Source of the DNA: Luidia sarsii | Taxonomy: Eukaryota > Echinodermata > Asteroidea > Paxillosida > Luidiidae | NCBI GenBank assembly: GCA_949987565.1 | Contig: OX465120.1 | Coordinates: 5,691,087-5,755,086, forward strand | Reading direction: 5' to 3' | DNA length: 64,000 nucleotides | Shown: positions 1-12,674 of the stretch, piece after piece | Layout: the number at the start of each line of letters is the position of its first letter | How positions within the stretch are numbered: the stretch's first letter is position 1 | Made by a program: the position numbers and the translations under genes | The notes under the pieces: model-generated | Database searches by the model: none | What the model was told of the DNA's origin: nothing | Seen by the model: only the letters and a program-made list of their open reading frames with translations

Positions 1-440
1 ACGAAGCTAAAACTTGACCTGCGAACAGGCCTTGAAAAGAGCTATTACTCAGTATTAACAATCTGAAATCAAACATAGTAAGATGAATTTATTATGAAGC
101 AAAGAGAACTAACCTCTGTCACGGTGGCAGCTTGTGTGCGCGAAAGGCAGTACACAACAGTCGGTTGGCGGAGACTAGCTGGAAAGAAAAATACACTTTC
201 CAGGTTAATATCTCCTTCATTTTTATCTTACCGAAGTAAAAACTTGTCCTGCGAACAGACCTTGAAAAGAGCAGTACACAACAGTCGGCTGGCGGAGACT
301 AGCTGGAAAGAAAAATACTGTTTGCAGGTTGATATATCCTTCATTATTATCCGGACGAAGCAAAAAATTGTCCTGCGAACAGGCCTTGAAAGGCGCTATC
401 ACTCAGTATAAAAATATCTGAAATCAAAGATAGTAAGAAA
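1..440 (+). repeat. Partial monomer run at the left window edge
   Basis: End of the spacer preceding unit 1. It contains parts of three monomers whose landmark GAGACTAGCTGG falls at 171 and 296. The 125-bp interval is the internally deleted monomer found as the penultimate monomer in most spacers. The last monomer runs into the first tRNA-like segment at 441. Confidence 0.9.
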
Positions 441-2818
441 AATATCCCCAGGATCGAACCACGAACCTAGACGTTGGCAGTCGAGCTTCTTTCACACAAG
501 GACACTTGTGTTACGCAACAGTTTCGGATATCTTGTAATACACGTAAAAATAATGAAAAAGGGTATTTACAAAAAAAACGAAAACAAGAGCTGTTTTTGA
601 AAGACCGAAACAACTAAGAAAACCAATTGAATAGAAAAAATAAAACAGAACGAAGACAAGAGCCGTTTCGGAAGACCGAAACAGATGGACAAAAAAAGGG
701 GAGAAAAAAACAAAATAAATAGAAAAAAAACGACAACAAAAGCTGTTTCGGAAGTCCAAACAACTAAAAAATGAATAGAAAAAACAAACACTTAAAAATC
801 AAAGTTTGCGAGACAAAAAGTTATGCGGTGTCAGACCAAGCTTTCAGATCCCCGGGACCTCCAGGGTCGTCCCGTGTGCACGGATCTATTAGAGCTCTTA
901 AGGCCTCGGTACCGGTCCACCGCACGTCTTTCCCTACCCTCATCCATATAGGCCCGTAGACCCTGCGCCATGTGAGGGAGGGAACACAGCGGCCCCTAGA
1001 CCTTGGCCGCCGAGTCGACCAAACGCATGTGTCCCTGTACGAAGACGGAAACCTGGATTACGAGGGCAGTCCCAGCGTCACAGCGACCCATCTAGATGCG
1101 CCACATGCGACGTTGGTGTTTGCTGGAGTTTTTTAAACATCTTATACCGCACTGTCGTACTGAGAAAAAAATAAGTAAAAAATACCCCCGGGATCGAACC
1201 ACGAACCTGCACGTTGGCAGGCGAGCGTCTTTCACACAAGGCCACTTGCGTTACGCAATAGTTAGGGACATCTTATACATATTAGCGAACCCGATTAAAA
1301 TTACGGGCATGGCCGTTGGTGGCGGGCTTTTGGATTTCGTCGCGAGTAAAGGGTGCAGCACACTAAAATACTTCCGTAAGCCATATTTCTTATGCATGGC
1401 GCAGTACAATGGCATGCATGTACAAATTTGTTCAAGTGAAAATGTTAGTGAGGTTTGACGTGAAAATCATGCCTTTTTCAGTTAAATTTTTCCTTTAATA
1501 TTGTCGATTCTAAACTCAAGCAAAGATTCAACCTGAAGCAACATGTACAATGCGATAACTCTTCCCAATTAAAAGAATGCAGCTTTCATGTCAAGTGACG
1601 CATTACACTGACACAGTATTATTGAAGACCACCCGAGACTAGCTGGAAAGAAAAATACACTTTGCAGGTGAACATCTCCTTCATTATTATCCTGACGAAG
1701 ATGAAACTTGTCTTGCGAAAAGGCCTTGAAAAGAGCTAGCGCTCAGTATTACAAAATTTGGAATCAAACATAGTAAGATGAATTTATGATTAAGAAAAGA
1801 TAATTAACCTCTTTCAGCTAGGCAGCTTGTGTGTGCGAAGGGCAGTACACATTAGTCGGTTGGCGGAGACTTGAAAGAAAAATACAATTAGCTGGTTAAT
1901 ATCTCCTTCATTATTATCCTGACGAAGTTAAAACTTGAACTGCGAACAGGCCTTGAAAAGAGCTATTACTCAGTATTAACAATCTGAAATCAAACATAGT
2001 AAGATGAATTGATTATGAAGCAAAGAGAACTAACCTCTGTCACGGTGGCAGCTTGTGTGCGCGAAAGGCATTACACAACAGTCGGTTGGCAGAGACTAGC
2101 TGGAAAGAAGAATACACTTTGCAGGTGAACATCTCCTTCATTATTATCCTGACGAAGATGAAACTTGTCTTGCGAAAAGGCCTTGAAAAGAGCTAGCGCT
2201 CAGTATTACAAAATTTGGAATCAAACATAGTAAGATGAATTTATGATTAAGCAAAGATAATTAACCTCTTTCAGCTAGGCAGCTTGTGTGTGCGAAGGGC
2301 AGTACACATTGGTCGGTTGGCGGAGACTTGAAAGAAAAAGACAATTTGCTGGTTAATATCTCCTTCATTATTATCCTGACGAAGCTAAAACTTGACCTGC
2401 GAACAGGCCTTGAAAAGAGCTATTACTCAGTATTAACAATCTGAAATCAAACATAGTAAGATGAATTTATTATGAAGCAAAGAGAACTAACCTCTGTCAC
2501 GGTGGCAGCTTGTGTGCGCGAAAGGCAGTACACAACAGTCGGTTGGCGGAGACTAGCTGGAAAGAAAAATACACTTTCCAGGTTAATATCTCCTTCATTT
2601 TTATCTTACCGAAGTAAAAACTTGTCCTGCGAACAGACCTTGAAAAGAGCAGTACACAACAGTCGGTTGGCGGAGACTAGCTGGAAAGAAAAATACAGTT
2701 TGCAGGTTGATATATCCTTCATTATTATCCGGACGAAGCTAAAAATTGTCCTGCGAACAGGCCTTGAAAGGCGCTATCACTCAGTAGAAAAATATCTGAA
2801 ATCAAAGATAGTAAGAAA
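441..2818 (+). repeat. Array unit 1
   Basis: Core 441-1634, spacer 1635-2818. T1 is 441-532 and T2 is 1181-1272, both minus strand. Monomers start at 1635, 1866, 2092, 2323, 2549 and 2673 (steps 231, 226, 231, 226, 124). This core keeps all three A-rich short repeats (586-786). Units 2 to 13 have lost part of the first, so unit 1 is about 32 bp longer there. It also has a small insertion in the GC block near 940. Confidence 0.9.
571..795 (+). repeat. A-rich block with three ~70-bp hairpin repeats (unit 1 example)
   Basis: Three related repeats start near 586, 656 and 734. Each has the pattern ACAAGAGCxGTTTCGGAAGaCC followed by A-rich sequence and GAATAGAAAAAA. In the second, GTTTCGG and CCGAAAC form a perfect 7-bp inverted repeat around AAGA. 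The first and third are imperfect versions. Units 2-13 keep the last two, and the diverged copy at 31111-31330 has three. Confidence 0.75.
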
Positions 2819-2910
2819 AATATCCCCAGGATCGAACCACGAACCTAGACGTTGGCAGTCGAGCGTCTTTCACACAAGGACACTTGTGTTACGCAACAGT
2901 TTCGGATATC
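2819..2910 (-). other. tRNA-like segment T1 (representative; one per unit)
   Basis: Read on the minus strand this resembles a tRNA gene or tRNA-derived SINE head. An A-box-like TAACACAAGTG (10 of 11 to TRGYNNARNNG) is followed about 50 nt later by a B box GGTTCGATCC. A run of five T follows as a Pol III-type terminator. Outermost bases GATATCC and GGATATT can pair as a 7-bp acceptor-like stem, but the 92-nt length is too long for a standard tRNA. Equivalents lie at the start of every unit and at 30981-31072. I do not claim a functional tRNA. Confidence 0.55.
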
Positions 2911-3526
2911 TTGTAATACACGTAAAAAAAATGAAAAAGGGTATTTACAAAAAAAACCGAAACAACTAATAAAACCACTTGAATAGAAAAAATTAAACAG
3001 AACGAAGACAAGAGCCGTTTCGGAAGACCGAAACAGATGGACAAAAAAAGGAGAACAAAAAACAAAACAAAAAAAAAACCAAAACAAAAGCCGTTTTGGA
3101 AGTCCAAACAACTAAAAATGAATAGAAAAAACAAACACTTAAAAAATCAAAGTTTGCGAGAAAAAAAGTTATGCGGTGTCAGACCAAGCTTTCAGATCCC
3201 CGGGACCTCCAGGGTCGTCCCGTGTGCACGGATCTATTAGAGCTCTTAAGGCCTCGGTACCGGTCCACCGCACGTCCTTCCCTGCCCATCCATATAGGCC
3301 CGTAGACCCTGCGCCATGTGAGGGAGGGAACACAGCGGCCCCTAGACCTTGGCCGCCGAGTCGACCAAACGCATGTGTCCCTGTACGAAGACGCGAACCT
3401 GGATTACGAGGGCAGTCCCAGTGTCACAGCGACCCATCTAGATGCGCCACATGCGACGTTGGTGTTTGCTGGAGTTTTTTAAACATCTTATACCGCACTG
3501 TCGTACTGAGAAAAAAATAAGTAAAA

Positions 3527-3618
3527 AATACCCCCGGGATCGAACCACGAACCTGCACGTTGGCAGGCGAGCGTCTTTCACACAAGGCCACTTGCGTTAC
3601 GCAATAGTTAGGGACATC
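3527..3618 (-). other. tRNA-like segment T2 (representative; one per unit)
   Basis: Second minus-strand tRNA-like segment of the core, about 710 bp from T1. It has A-box-like TAACGCAAGTGG, D-stem-like GCAAG/CTTGT and a possible anticodon-like stem CCTGC/GCAGG. The perfect B box GGTTCGATCCC is followed by a TTTTTT run. It is similar to T1 over its whole length, so T1 and T2 are paralogous. The other copies begin 85 bp after each landmark listed for the array. Confidence 0.55.
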
Positions 3619-6088
3619 TTATACATATTAGCGAACCCGATTAAAATTACGGGCATGGCCGTTGGTGGCGGGCTTTTGGATTTCGTCGCGAGTAAAGGGT
3701 GCAGCACACTAAAATACTTCCGTAAGCCATATTTCTTATGCATGGCGCAGTACAATGGCATGCATGTACAAATTTGTTCAAGTGAAAATGTTAGTGAGGT
3801 TTGACGTGAAAATCATGCCTTTTTCAGTTAAATTTTTCCTTTAATATTGTCGATTCTAAACTCAAGCAAAGATTCAACCTGAAGCAACATGTACAATGCG
3901 ATAACTCTTCCCAGTTAAAAGAATGCAGCTTTAATGTCAAGTGACGCATTACACTGACACAGTATTATTGAAGACCACCCGAGACTAGCTGGAAAGAAAA
4001 ATACACTTTGCAGGTGAACATCTCCTTCATTATTATCCTGACGAAGATGAAACTTGTCTTGCGAAAAGGCCTTGAAAAGAGCTAGCGCTCAGTATTACAA
4101 AATTTGGAATCAAACATAGTAAGATGAATTTATGATTAAGAAAAGATAATTAACCTCTTTCAGCTAGGCAGCTTGTGTGTGCGAAGGGCAGTACACATTA
4201 GTCGGTTGGCGGAGACTTGAAAGAAAAATACAATTAGCTGGTTAATATCTCCTTCATTATTATCCTGACGAAGCTAAAACTTGACCTGCGAACAGGCCTT
4301 GAAAAGAGCTATTCCTCAGTATTAACAATCTGAAATCAAACATAGTAAGATGAATTGATTATGAAGCAAAGAGAACTAACCTCTGTCACGGTGGCAGCTT
4401 GTGTGCGCGAAAGGCATTACACAACAGTCGGTTGGCAGAGACTAGCTGGAAAGAAGAATACACTTTGCAGGTGAACATCTCCTTCATTATTATCCTGACG
4501 AAGATAAAACTTGTCTTGCGAAAAGGCCTTGAAAAGAGCTAGCGCTCAGTATTACAAAATTTGGAATCAAACATAGTAAGATGAATTTATGATTAAGCAA
4601 AGATAATTAACCTCTTTCAGCTAGGCAGCTTGTGTGTGCGAAGGGCAGTACACATTGGTCGGTTGGCGGAGACTTGAAAGAAAAAGACAATTTGCTGGTT
4701 AATATCTCCTTCATTATTATCCTGACGAAGCTAAAACTTGACCTGCGAACAGGCCTTGAAAAGAGCTATTACTCAGTATTAACAATCTGAAATCAAACAT
4801 AGTAAGATGAATTTATTATGAAGCAAAGAGAACTAACCTCTGTCACGGTGGCAGCTTGTGTGCGCGAAAGGCAGTACACAACAGTCGGTTGGCAGAGACT
4901 AGCTGGAAAGAAGAATACACTTTGCAGGTTAATATCTCATTCATTATTATCCTGACGAAGATAAAACTTGTCCTGCGAAAAGGCCTTGAAAAGATCTAGC
5001 GATCGGTATTACAAAATTTGAAATCAAACGTAGTAAGATGAATTTATGATTAAGCAAACAGAACTAACCTCTGTCAGAAAGGCAGCTTGTGTGTGCGAAG
5101 GGCAGTACACAATAGTCGGTTGGCGGAGACTAGCTGGAAAGAAAAATACAGTTTGCAGGTTGATATATCCTTCATTGTTATCCTGACGAAGCTAAAAATT
5201 GTCCTGCGAACAGGCCTTGAAAAGAGCTATCAATCAGTATAAAAAAATCTGAAATCAAAGATAGTAAGATGAATTTATGATTAAGCAAAGAGAACTTACC
5301 TCTGTCAGCTGGGCAGCTTGTGTGTTCCAAGGGCAGTACACAACAGTCGGTTGGCGGAGACTAGCTGGAAAGAAGAATACACTTTGCAGGTTAATATATC
5401 CTTCATTGTTATCCTGACGAAGCTAAAAATTGTCCTGCGAACAGGCCTTGAAAAGAGCTATCAATCAGTATAAAAAAATCTGAAATCAAAGATAGTAAGA
5501 TGAATTTATGATTAAGCAAAGAGAACTTACCTCTGTCAGCTGGGCAGCTTGTGTGTTCGAAGGGCAGTACACAACAGTCGGTTGGCGGAGACTAGCTGGA
5601 AAGAAGAATACACTTTGCAGGTGAACATCTCCTTCATTATTATCCTGACGAAGATGAAACTTGTCTTGCGAAAAGGCCTTGAAAAGATCTAGCGCTCAGT
5701 ATTACAAAATTTGGAATCAAACATAGTAAGATGAATTTATGATTAAGCAAAGATAATTAACCTCTTTCAGCTAGGCAGCTTGTGTGTGCGAAGGGCAGTA
5801 CACATTAGTCGGTTGGCGGAGACTAGCTGGAAAGAAAAATACACTTTCCAGGTTAATATCTCCTTCATTTTTATCTTACCGAAGTTAAAACTTGTCCTGC
5901 GAACAGACCTTGAAAAGAGCAGTACACAACAGTCGGTTGGCGGAGACTAGCTGGAAAGAAAAATACAGTTTGCAGGTTGATATATCCTTCATTATTATCC
6001 TGACGAAGCTAAAAATTGTCCTGCGAACAGGCCTTGAAAGGTGCTATCACTCAGTATAAAAATATCTGAAATCAAAGATAGTAAGAAA

Positions 6089-8438
6089 AATACCCCCAGG
6101 ATCGAACCACGAACCTAGACGTTGGCAGTCGAGCGTCTTTCACAAAAGGACACTTGTGTTACGCAACAGTCTCGGATATCTTGTAATACACGTAAAAAAA
6201 ATGAAAAAGGGTATTTACAAAAAAAACCTACACAACTAAGAAAACCAATTGAATAGAGAAAATAAAACAGAACGAAGACAAGAGCCGTTTCGGAAGACCG
6301 AAACAGATGGACAAAAAAAGGGAGAACAAAACAAAATAAATAGAAAAAAACCCAAAACAAAAGCCGTTTTGGAAGTCCAAACAACTAAAAATGAATAGAA
6401 AAAACAAACACTTAAAAAATCAAAGTTTGCGAGAAAAAAAGTTATGCGGTGTCAGACCAAGCTTTCAGATCCCCGGGACCTCCAGGGTCGTCCCGTGTGC
6501 ACGGATCTATTAGAGCTCTTAAGGCCTCGGTACCGGTCCACCGCACGTCCTTCCCTGCCCATCCATATAGGCCCGTAGACCCTGCGCCATGTGAGGGAGG
6601 GAACACAGCGGCCCCTAGACCTTGGCCGCCGAGTCGACCAAACGCATGTGTCCCTGTACGAAGACGCGAACCTGGATTACGAGGGCAGTCCCAGCGTCAC
6701 AGCGACCCATCTAGATGCGCCACATGCGACGTTGGTGTTTGCTGGAGTTTTTTAAACATCTTATACCGCACTGTCGTACTGAGAAAAAAATAAGTAAAAA
6801 ATACCCCCGGGATCGAACCACGAACCTGCACGTTGGCAGGCGAGCGTCTTTCACACAAGGCCACTTGCGTTACGCAACAGTTAGGGACATCTTATACATA
6901 TTAGCGAACCCGATTAAAATTACGGGCATGGCCGTTGGTGGCGGGCTTTTGGATTTCGTCGCGAGTAAAGGTTGCAGCACACTAAAATACTTCCGTAAGC
7001 CATATTTCTTATGCATGGCGCAGTACAATGGCATGCATGTACAAATTTGTTCAAGTGAAAATGTTAGTGAGGTTTGACGTGAAAATCATGCCTTTTTCAG
7101 TTAATTTTTTCCTTTAATATTGTCGATTCTAAACTCAAGCAAAGATTCAACCTGAAGCAACATGTACAATGCGATAACTCTTCCCAGTTAAAAGAATGCA
7201 GCTTTCATGTCAAGTGACGCATTACACTGACACAGTATTATTGAAGACCACCCGAGACTAGCTGGAAAGAAAAATACACTTTTGCAGGTGAACATCTCCT
7301 TCATTATTATCCTGACGAAGATGAAACTTGTCTTGCGAAAAGGCCTTGAAAAGAGCTAGCGCTCAGTATTACAAAATTTGGAATCAAACATAGTAAGATG
7401 AATTTATGATTAAGAAAAGATAATTAACCTCTTTCAGCTAGGCAGCTTGTGTGTGCGAAGGGCAGTACACATTAGTCGGTTGGCGGAGACTTGAAAGAAA
7501 AATACAATTAGCTGGTTAATATCTCCTTCATTATTATCCTGACGAAGCTAAAACTTGACCTGCGAACAGGCCTTGAAAAGAGCTATTACTCAGTATTAAC
7601 AATCTGAAATCAAACATAGTAAGATAAATTGATTATGAAGCAAAGAGAACTAACCTCTGTCACGGTGGCAGCTTGTGTGCGCGAAAGGCATTACACAACA
7701 GTCGGTTGGCAGAGACTAGCTGGAAAGAAGAATACACTTTGCAGGTGAACATCTCCTTCATTATTATCCTGACGAAGATGAAACTTGTCTTGCGAAAAGG
7801 CCTTGAAAAGAGCTAGCGCTCAGTATTACAAAATTTGGAATCAAACATAGTAAGATGAATTTATGATTAAGCAAAGATAATTAACCTCTTTCAGCTAGGC
7901 AGCTTGTGTGTGCGAAGGGCAGTACACATTGGTCGGTTGGCGGAGACTTGAAAGAAAAAGACAATTTGCTGGTTAATATCTCCTTCATTATTATCCTGAC
8001 GAAGCTAAAACTTGACCTGCGAACAGGCCTTGAAAAGAGCTATTACTCAGTATTAACAATCTGAAATCAAACATAGTAAGATGAATTTATTATGAAGCAA
8101 AGAGAACTAACCTCTGTCACGGTGGCAGCTTGTGTGCGCGAAAGGCAGTACACAACAGTCGGTTGGCGGAGACTAGCTGGAAAGAAAAATACACTTTCCA
8201 GGTTAATATCTCCTTCATTTTTATCTTACCGAAGTAAAAACTTGTCCTGCGAACAGACCTTGAAAAGAGCAGTACACAACAGTCGGTTGGCGGAGACTAG
8301 CTGGAAAGAAAAATACAGTTTGCAGGTTGATATATCCTTCATTATTATCCGGACGAAGCTAAAAATTGTCCTGCGAACAGGCCTTGAAAGGCGCTATCAC
8401 TCAGTAGAAAAATATCTGAAATCAAAGATAGTAAGAAA
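6089..8438 (+). repeat. Array unit 3
   Basis: Core 6089-7253, T1 6089-6180, T2 6800-6891, spacer 7254-8438. T1 carries the TACCCCCAGG and GTCTCGG variants shared only with units 7 and 9. Confidence 0.9.
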
Positions 8439-10785
8439 AATATCCCCAGGATCGAACCACGAACCTAGACGTTGGCAGTCGAGCGTCTTTCACACAAGGA
8501 CACTTGTGTTACGCAACAGTTTCGGATATCTTGTAATACACGTAAAAAAAATGAAAAAGGGTATTTACAAAAAAAACCGAAACAACTAATAAAACCACTT
8601 GAATAGAAAAAATTAAACAGAACGAAGACAAGAGCCGTTTCGGAAGACCGAAACAGATGGACAAAAAAAGGAGAACAAAAAAAAAAACAAAAAAAAAACC
8701 AAAACAAAAGCCGTTTTGGAAGTCCAAACAACTAAAAATGAATAGAAAAAACAAACACTTAAAAAATCAAAGTTTGCGAGAAAAAAAGTTATGCGGTGTC
8801 AGACCAAGCTTTCAGATCCCCGGGACCTCCAGGGTCGTCCCGTGTGCACGGATCTATTAGAGCTCTTAAGGCCTCGGTACCGGTCCACCGCACGTCCTTC
8901 CCTGCCCATCCATATAGGCCCGTAGACCCTGCGCCATGTGAGGGAGGGAACACAGCGGCCCCTAGACCTTGGCCGCCGAGTCGACCAAACGCATGTGTCC
9001 CTGTACGAAGACGCGAACCTGGATTACGAGGGCAGTCCCAGCGTCACAGCGACCCATCTAGATGCGCCACATGCGACGTTGGTGTTTGCTGGAGTTTTTT
9101 AAACATCTTATACCGCACTGTCGTACTGAGAAAAAAATAAGTAAAAAATACCCCCGGGATCGAACCACGAACCTGCACGTTGGCAGGCGAGCGTCTTTCA
9201 CACAAGGCCACTTGCGTTACGCAACAGTTAGGGACATCTTATACATATTAGCGAACCCGATTAAAATTACGGGCATGGCCGTTGGTGGCGGGCTTTTGGA
9301 TTTCGTCGCGAGTAAAGGTTGCAGCACACTAAAATACTTCCGTAAGCCATATTTCTTATGCATGGCGCAGTACAATGGCATGCATGTACAAATTTGTTCA
9401 AGTGAAAATGTTAGTGAGGTTTGACGTGAAAATCATGCCTTTTTCAGTTAATTTTTTCCTTTAATATTGTCGATTCTAAACTCAAGCAAAGATTCAACCT
9501 GAAGCAACATGTACAATGCGATAACTCTTCCCAGTTAAAAGAATGCAGCTTTCATGTCAAGTGACGCATTACACTGACACAGTATTATTGAAGACCACCC
9601 GAGACTAGCTGGAAAGAAAAATACACTTTTGCAGGTGAACATCTCCTTCATTATTATCCTGACGAAGATGAAACTTGTCTTGCGAAAAGGCCTTGAAAAG
9701 AGCTAGCGCTCAGTATTACAAAATTTGGAATCAAACATAGTAAGATGAATTTATGATTAAGAAAAGATAATTAACCTCTTTCAGCTAGGCAGCTTGTGTG
9801 TGCGAAGGGCAGTACACATTAGTCGGTTGGCGGAGACTTGAAAGAAAAATACAATTAGCTGGTTAATATCTCCTTCATTATTATCCTGACGAAGCTAAAA
9901 CTTGACCTGCGAACAGGCCTTGAAAAGAGCTATTACTCAGTATTAACAATCTGAAATCAAACATAGTAAGATAAATTGATTATGAAGCAAAGAGAACTAA
10001 CCTCTGTCACGGTGGCAGCTTGTGTGCGCGAAAGGCATTACACAACAGTCGGTTGGCAGAGACTAGCTGGAAAGAAGAATACACTTTGCAGGTGAACATC
10101 TCCTTCATTATTATCCTGACGAAGATGAAACTTGTCTTGCGAAAAGGCCTTGAAAAGAGCTAGCGCTCAGTATTACAAAATTTGGAATCAAACATAGTAA
10201 GATGAATTTATGATTAAGCAAAGATAATTAACCTCTTTCAGCTAGGCAGCTTGTGTGTGCGAAGGGCAGTACACATTGGTCGGTTGGCGGAGACTTGAAA
10301 GAAAAAGACAATTTGCTGGTTAATATCTCCTTCATTATTATCCTGACGAAGCTAAAACTTGACCTGCGAACAGGCCTTGAAAAGAGCTATTACTCAGTAT
10401 TAACAATCTGAAATCAAACATAGTAAGATGAATTTATTATGAAGCAAAGAGAACTAACCTCTGTCACGGTGGCAGCTTGTGTGCGCGAAAGGCAGTACAC
10501 AACAGTCGGTTGGCGGAGACTAGCTGGAAAGAAAAATACACTTTCCAGGTTAATATCTCCTTCATTTTTATCTTACCGAAGTAAAAACTTGTCCTGCGAA
10601 CAGACCTTGAAAAGAGCAGTACACAACAGTCGGTTGGCGGAGACTAGCTGGAAAGAAAAATACAGTTTGCAGGTTGATATATCCTTCATTATTATCCGGA
10701 CGAAGCTAAAAATTGTCCTGCGAACAGGCCTTGAAAGGCGCTATCACTCAGTAGAAAAATATCTGAAATCAAAGATAGTAAGAAA
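8439..10785 (+). repeat. Array unit 4
   Basis: Core 8439-9600, T1 8439-8530, T2 9147-9238, spacer 9601-10785. The spacer has the same length and layout as that of unit 3. Together the 6715, 9062 and 11409 landmarks form two successive 2347-bp periods. Confidence 0.9.
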
Positions 10786-12674
10786 AATATCCCCAGGATC
10801 GAACCACGAACCTAGACGTTGGCAGTCGAGCGTCTTTCACACAAGGACACTTGTGTTACGCAACAGTTTCGGATATCTTGTAATACACGTAAAAAAAATG
10901 AAAAAGGGTATTTACAAAAAAAACCGAAACAACTAATAAAACCACTTGAATAGAAAAAATTAAACAGAACGAAGACAAGAGCCGTTTCGGAAGACCGAAA
11001 CAGATGGACAAAAAAAGGAGAACAAAAAAAAAAACAAAAAAAAAACCAAAACAAAAGCCGTTTTGGAAGTCCAAACAACTAAAAATGAATAGAAAAAACA
11101 AACACTTAAAAAATAAAAGTTTGCGAGAAAAAAAGTTATGCGGTGTCAGACCAAGCTTTCAGATCCCCGGGACCTCCAGGGTCGTCCCGTGTGCACGGAT
11201 CTATTAGAGCTCTTAAGGCCTCGGTACCGGTCCACCGCACGTCCTTCCCTGCCCATCCATATAGGCCCGTAGACCCTGCGCCATGTGAGGGAGGGAACAC
11301 AGCGGCCCCTAGACCTTGGCCGCCGAGTCGACCAAACGCATGTGTCCCTGTACGAAGACGCGAACCTGGATTACGAGGGCAGTCCCAGCGTCACAGCGAC
11401 CCATCTAGATGCGCCACATGCGACGTTGGTGTTTGCTGGAGTTTTTTAAACATCTTATACCGCACTGTCGTACTGAGAAAAAAATAAGTAAAAAATACCC
11501 CCGGGATCGAACCACGAACCTGCACGTTGGCAGGCGAGCGTCTTTCACACAAGGCCACTTGCGTTACGCAACAGTTAGGGACATCTTATACATATTAGCG
11601 AACCCGATTAAAATTACGGGCATGGCCGTTGGTGGCGGGCTTTTGGATTTCGTCGCGAGTAAAGGTTGCAGCACACTAAAATACTTCCGTAAGCCATATT
11701 TCTTATGCATGGCGCAGTACAATGGCATGCATGTACAAATTTGTTCAAGTGAAAATGTTAGTGAGGTTTGACGTGAAAATCATGCCTTTTTCAGTTAAAT
11801 TTTTCCTTTAATATTGTCGATTCTAAACTCAAGCAAAGATTCAACCTGAAGCAACATGTACAATGCGATAACTCTTCCCAGTTAAAATAATGCAGCTTTC
11901 ATGTCAAGTGACGCATTACACTGACACAGTATTATTGAAGACCACCCGAGACTAGCTGGAAAGAAAAATACACTTTGCAGGTGAACATCTCCTTCATTAT
12001 TATCCTGACGAAGATGAAACTTGTCTTGCGAAAAGGCCTTGAAAAGATCTAGCGCTCAGTATTACAAAATTTGGAATCAAACATAGTAAGATGAATTTAT
12101 GATTAAGCAAAGATAATTAACCTCTTTCAGCTAGGCAGCTTGTGTGTGCGAAGGGCAGTACACATTAGTCGGTTGGCGGAGACTTGAAAGAAAAATACAA
12201 TTTGCTGGTTAACATCTCCTTCATTATTATCCTGACGAAGCTAAAACTTGAACTGCGAACAGGCCTTGAAAAGAGCTATTACTCAGTATTAACAATCTGA
12301 AATCAAACATAGTAAGATGAAATTATTAAGAAGCAAAGAGAACTAACCTCTGTCACGGTGGCAGCTTGTGTGCGCGAAAGGCAGTACACAACAGTCGGTT
12401 GGCGGAGACTAGCTGGAAAGAAAAATACACTTTCCAGGTTAATATCTCCTTCATTTTTATCTTACCGAAGTAAAAACTTGTCCTGCGAACAGACCTTGAA
12501 AAGAGCAGTACACAACAGTCGGTTGGCGGAGACTAGCTGGAAAGAAAAATACAGTTTGCAGGTTGATATATCCTTCATTATTATCCGGACGAAGCTAAAA
12601 ATTGTCCTGCGAACAGGCCTTGAAAGGCGCTATCACTCAGTAGAAAAATATCTGAAATCAAAGATAGTAAGAAA
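10786..12674 (+). repeat. Array unit 5 (type a core)
   Basis: Core 10786-11947, T1 10786-10877, T2 11494-11585, short spacer 11948-12674. It is the first core with the type-a markers: ACGCAACAG in T2 and TTAAAATAATG in the tail. These then appear in every second unit. Confidence 0.9.

Larger units (their letters stand above)
2819..6088 (+). repeat. Array unit 2 (long spacer)
   Basis: Core 2819-3980, T1 2819-2910, T2 3527-3618. The 2.1-kb spacer has ten monomers or part-monomers starting at 3981, 4212, 4438, 4669, 4895, 5126, 5357, 5588, 5819 and 5943. Units 2 and 6 have spacers of equal length and nearly identical sequence. Confidence 0.9.

Noticed and set aside
441..532. Functional nuclear tRNA gene
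   Set aside because: 92 nt, imperfect A box, weak T stem and no clear anticodon arm. Better described as tRNA-like or SINE-derived until a covariance search is run.
838..916. Cloning-vector contamination (restriction-site-rich stretch)
   Set aside because: The same stretch is embedded in all 13 units and in the diverged copy at about 31380-31470 with natural flanks. No vector backbone follows.
1096..1458. 120-codon ORF repeated in the array cores (and the overlapping 114-codon ORF)
   Set aside because: It spans the T2 tRNA-like segment on the opposite strand and has no recognisable domain. It is broken by a single-base deletion in unit 9 and a new stop in unit 13. The 114-codon frame is already altered in unit 1 and the outside copy. 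Open frames are explained by near-identity of copies.
1635..2818. Monomer run as a CRISPR-like array
   Set aside because: The 226/231-bp units are directly adjacent with no unique spacers, and the context is eukaryotic.
2472..2969. 165-codon ORF across monomers and T1
   Set aside because: It runs through satellite monomers with repeated protein segments and is cut at different places in other units (for example a stop replaces GAA in units 1, 3, 7 and 8). No start context or domain.
2845..3134. Phe-rich, membrane-like minus-strand ORFs
   Set aside because: They are translations of the A-rich block read as poly-T. Hydrophobicity is a by-product of base composition.
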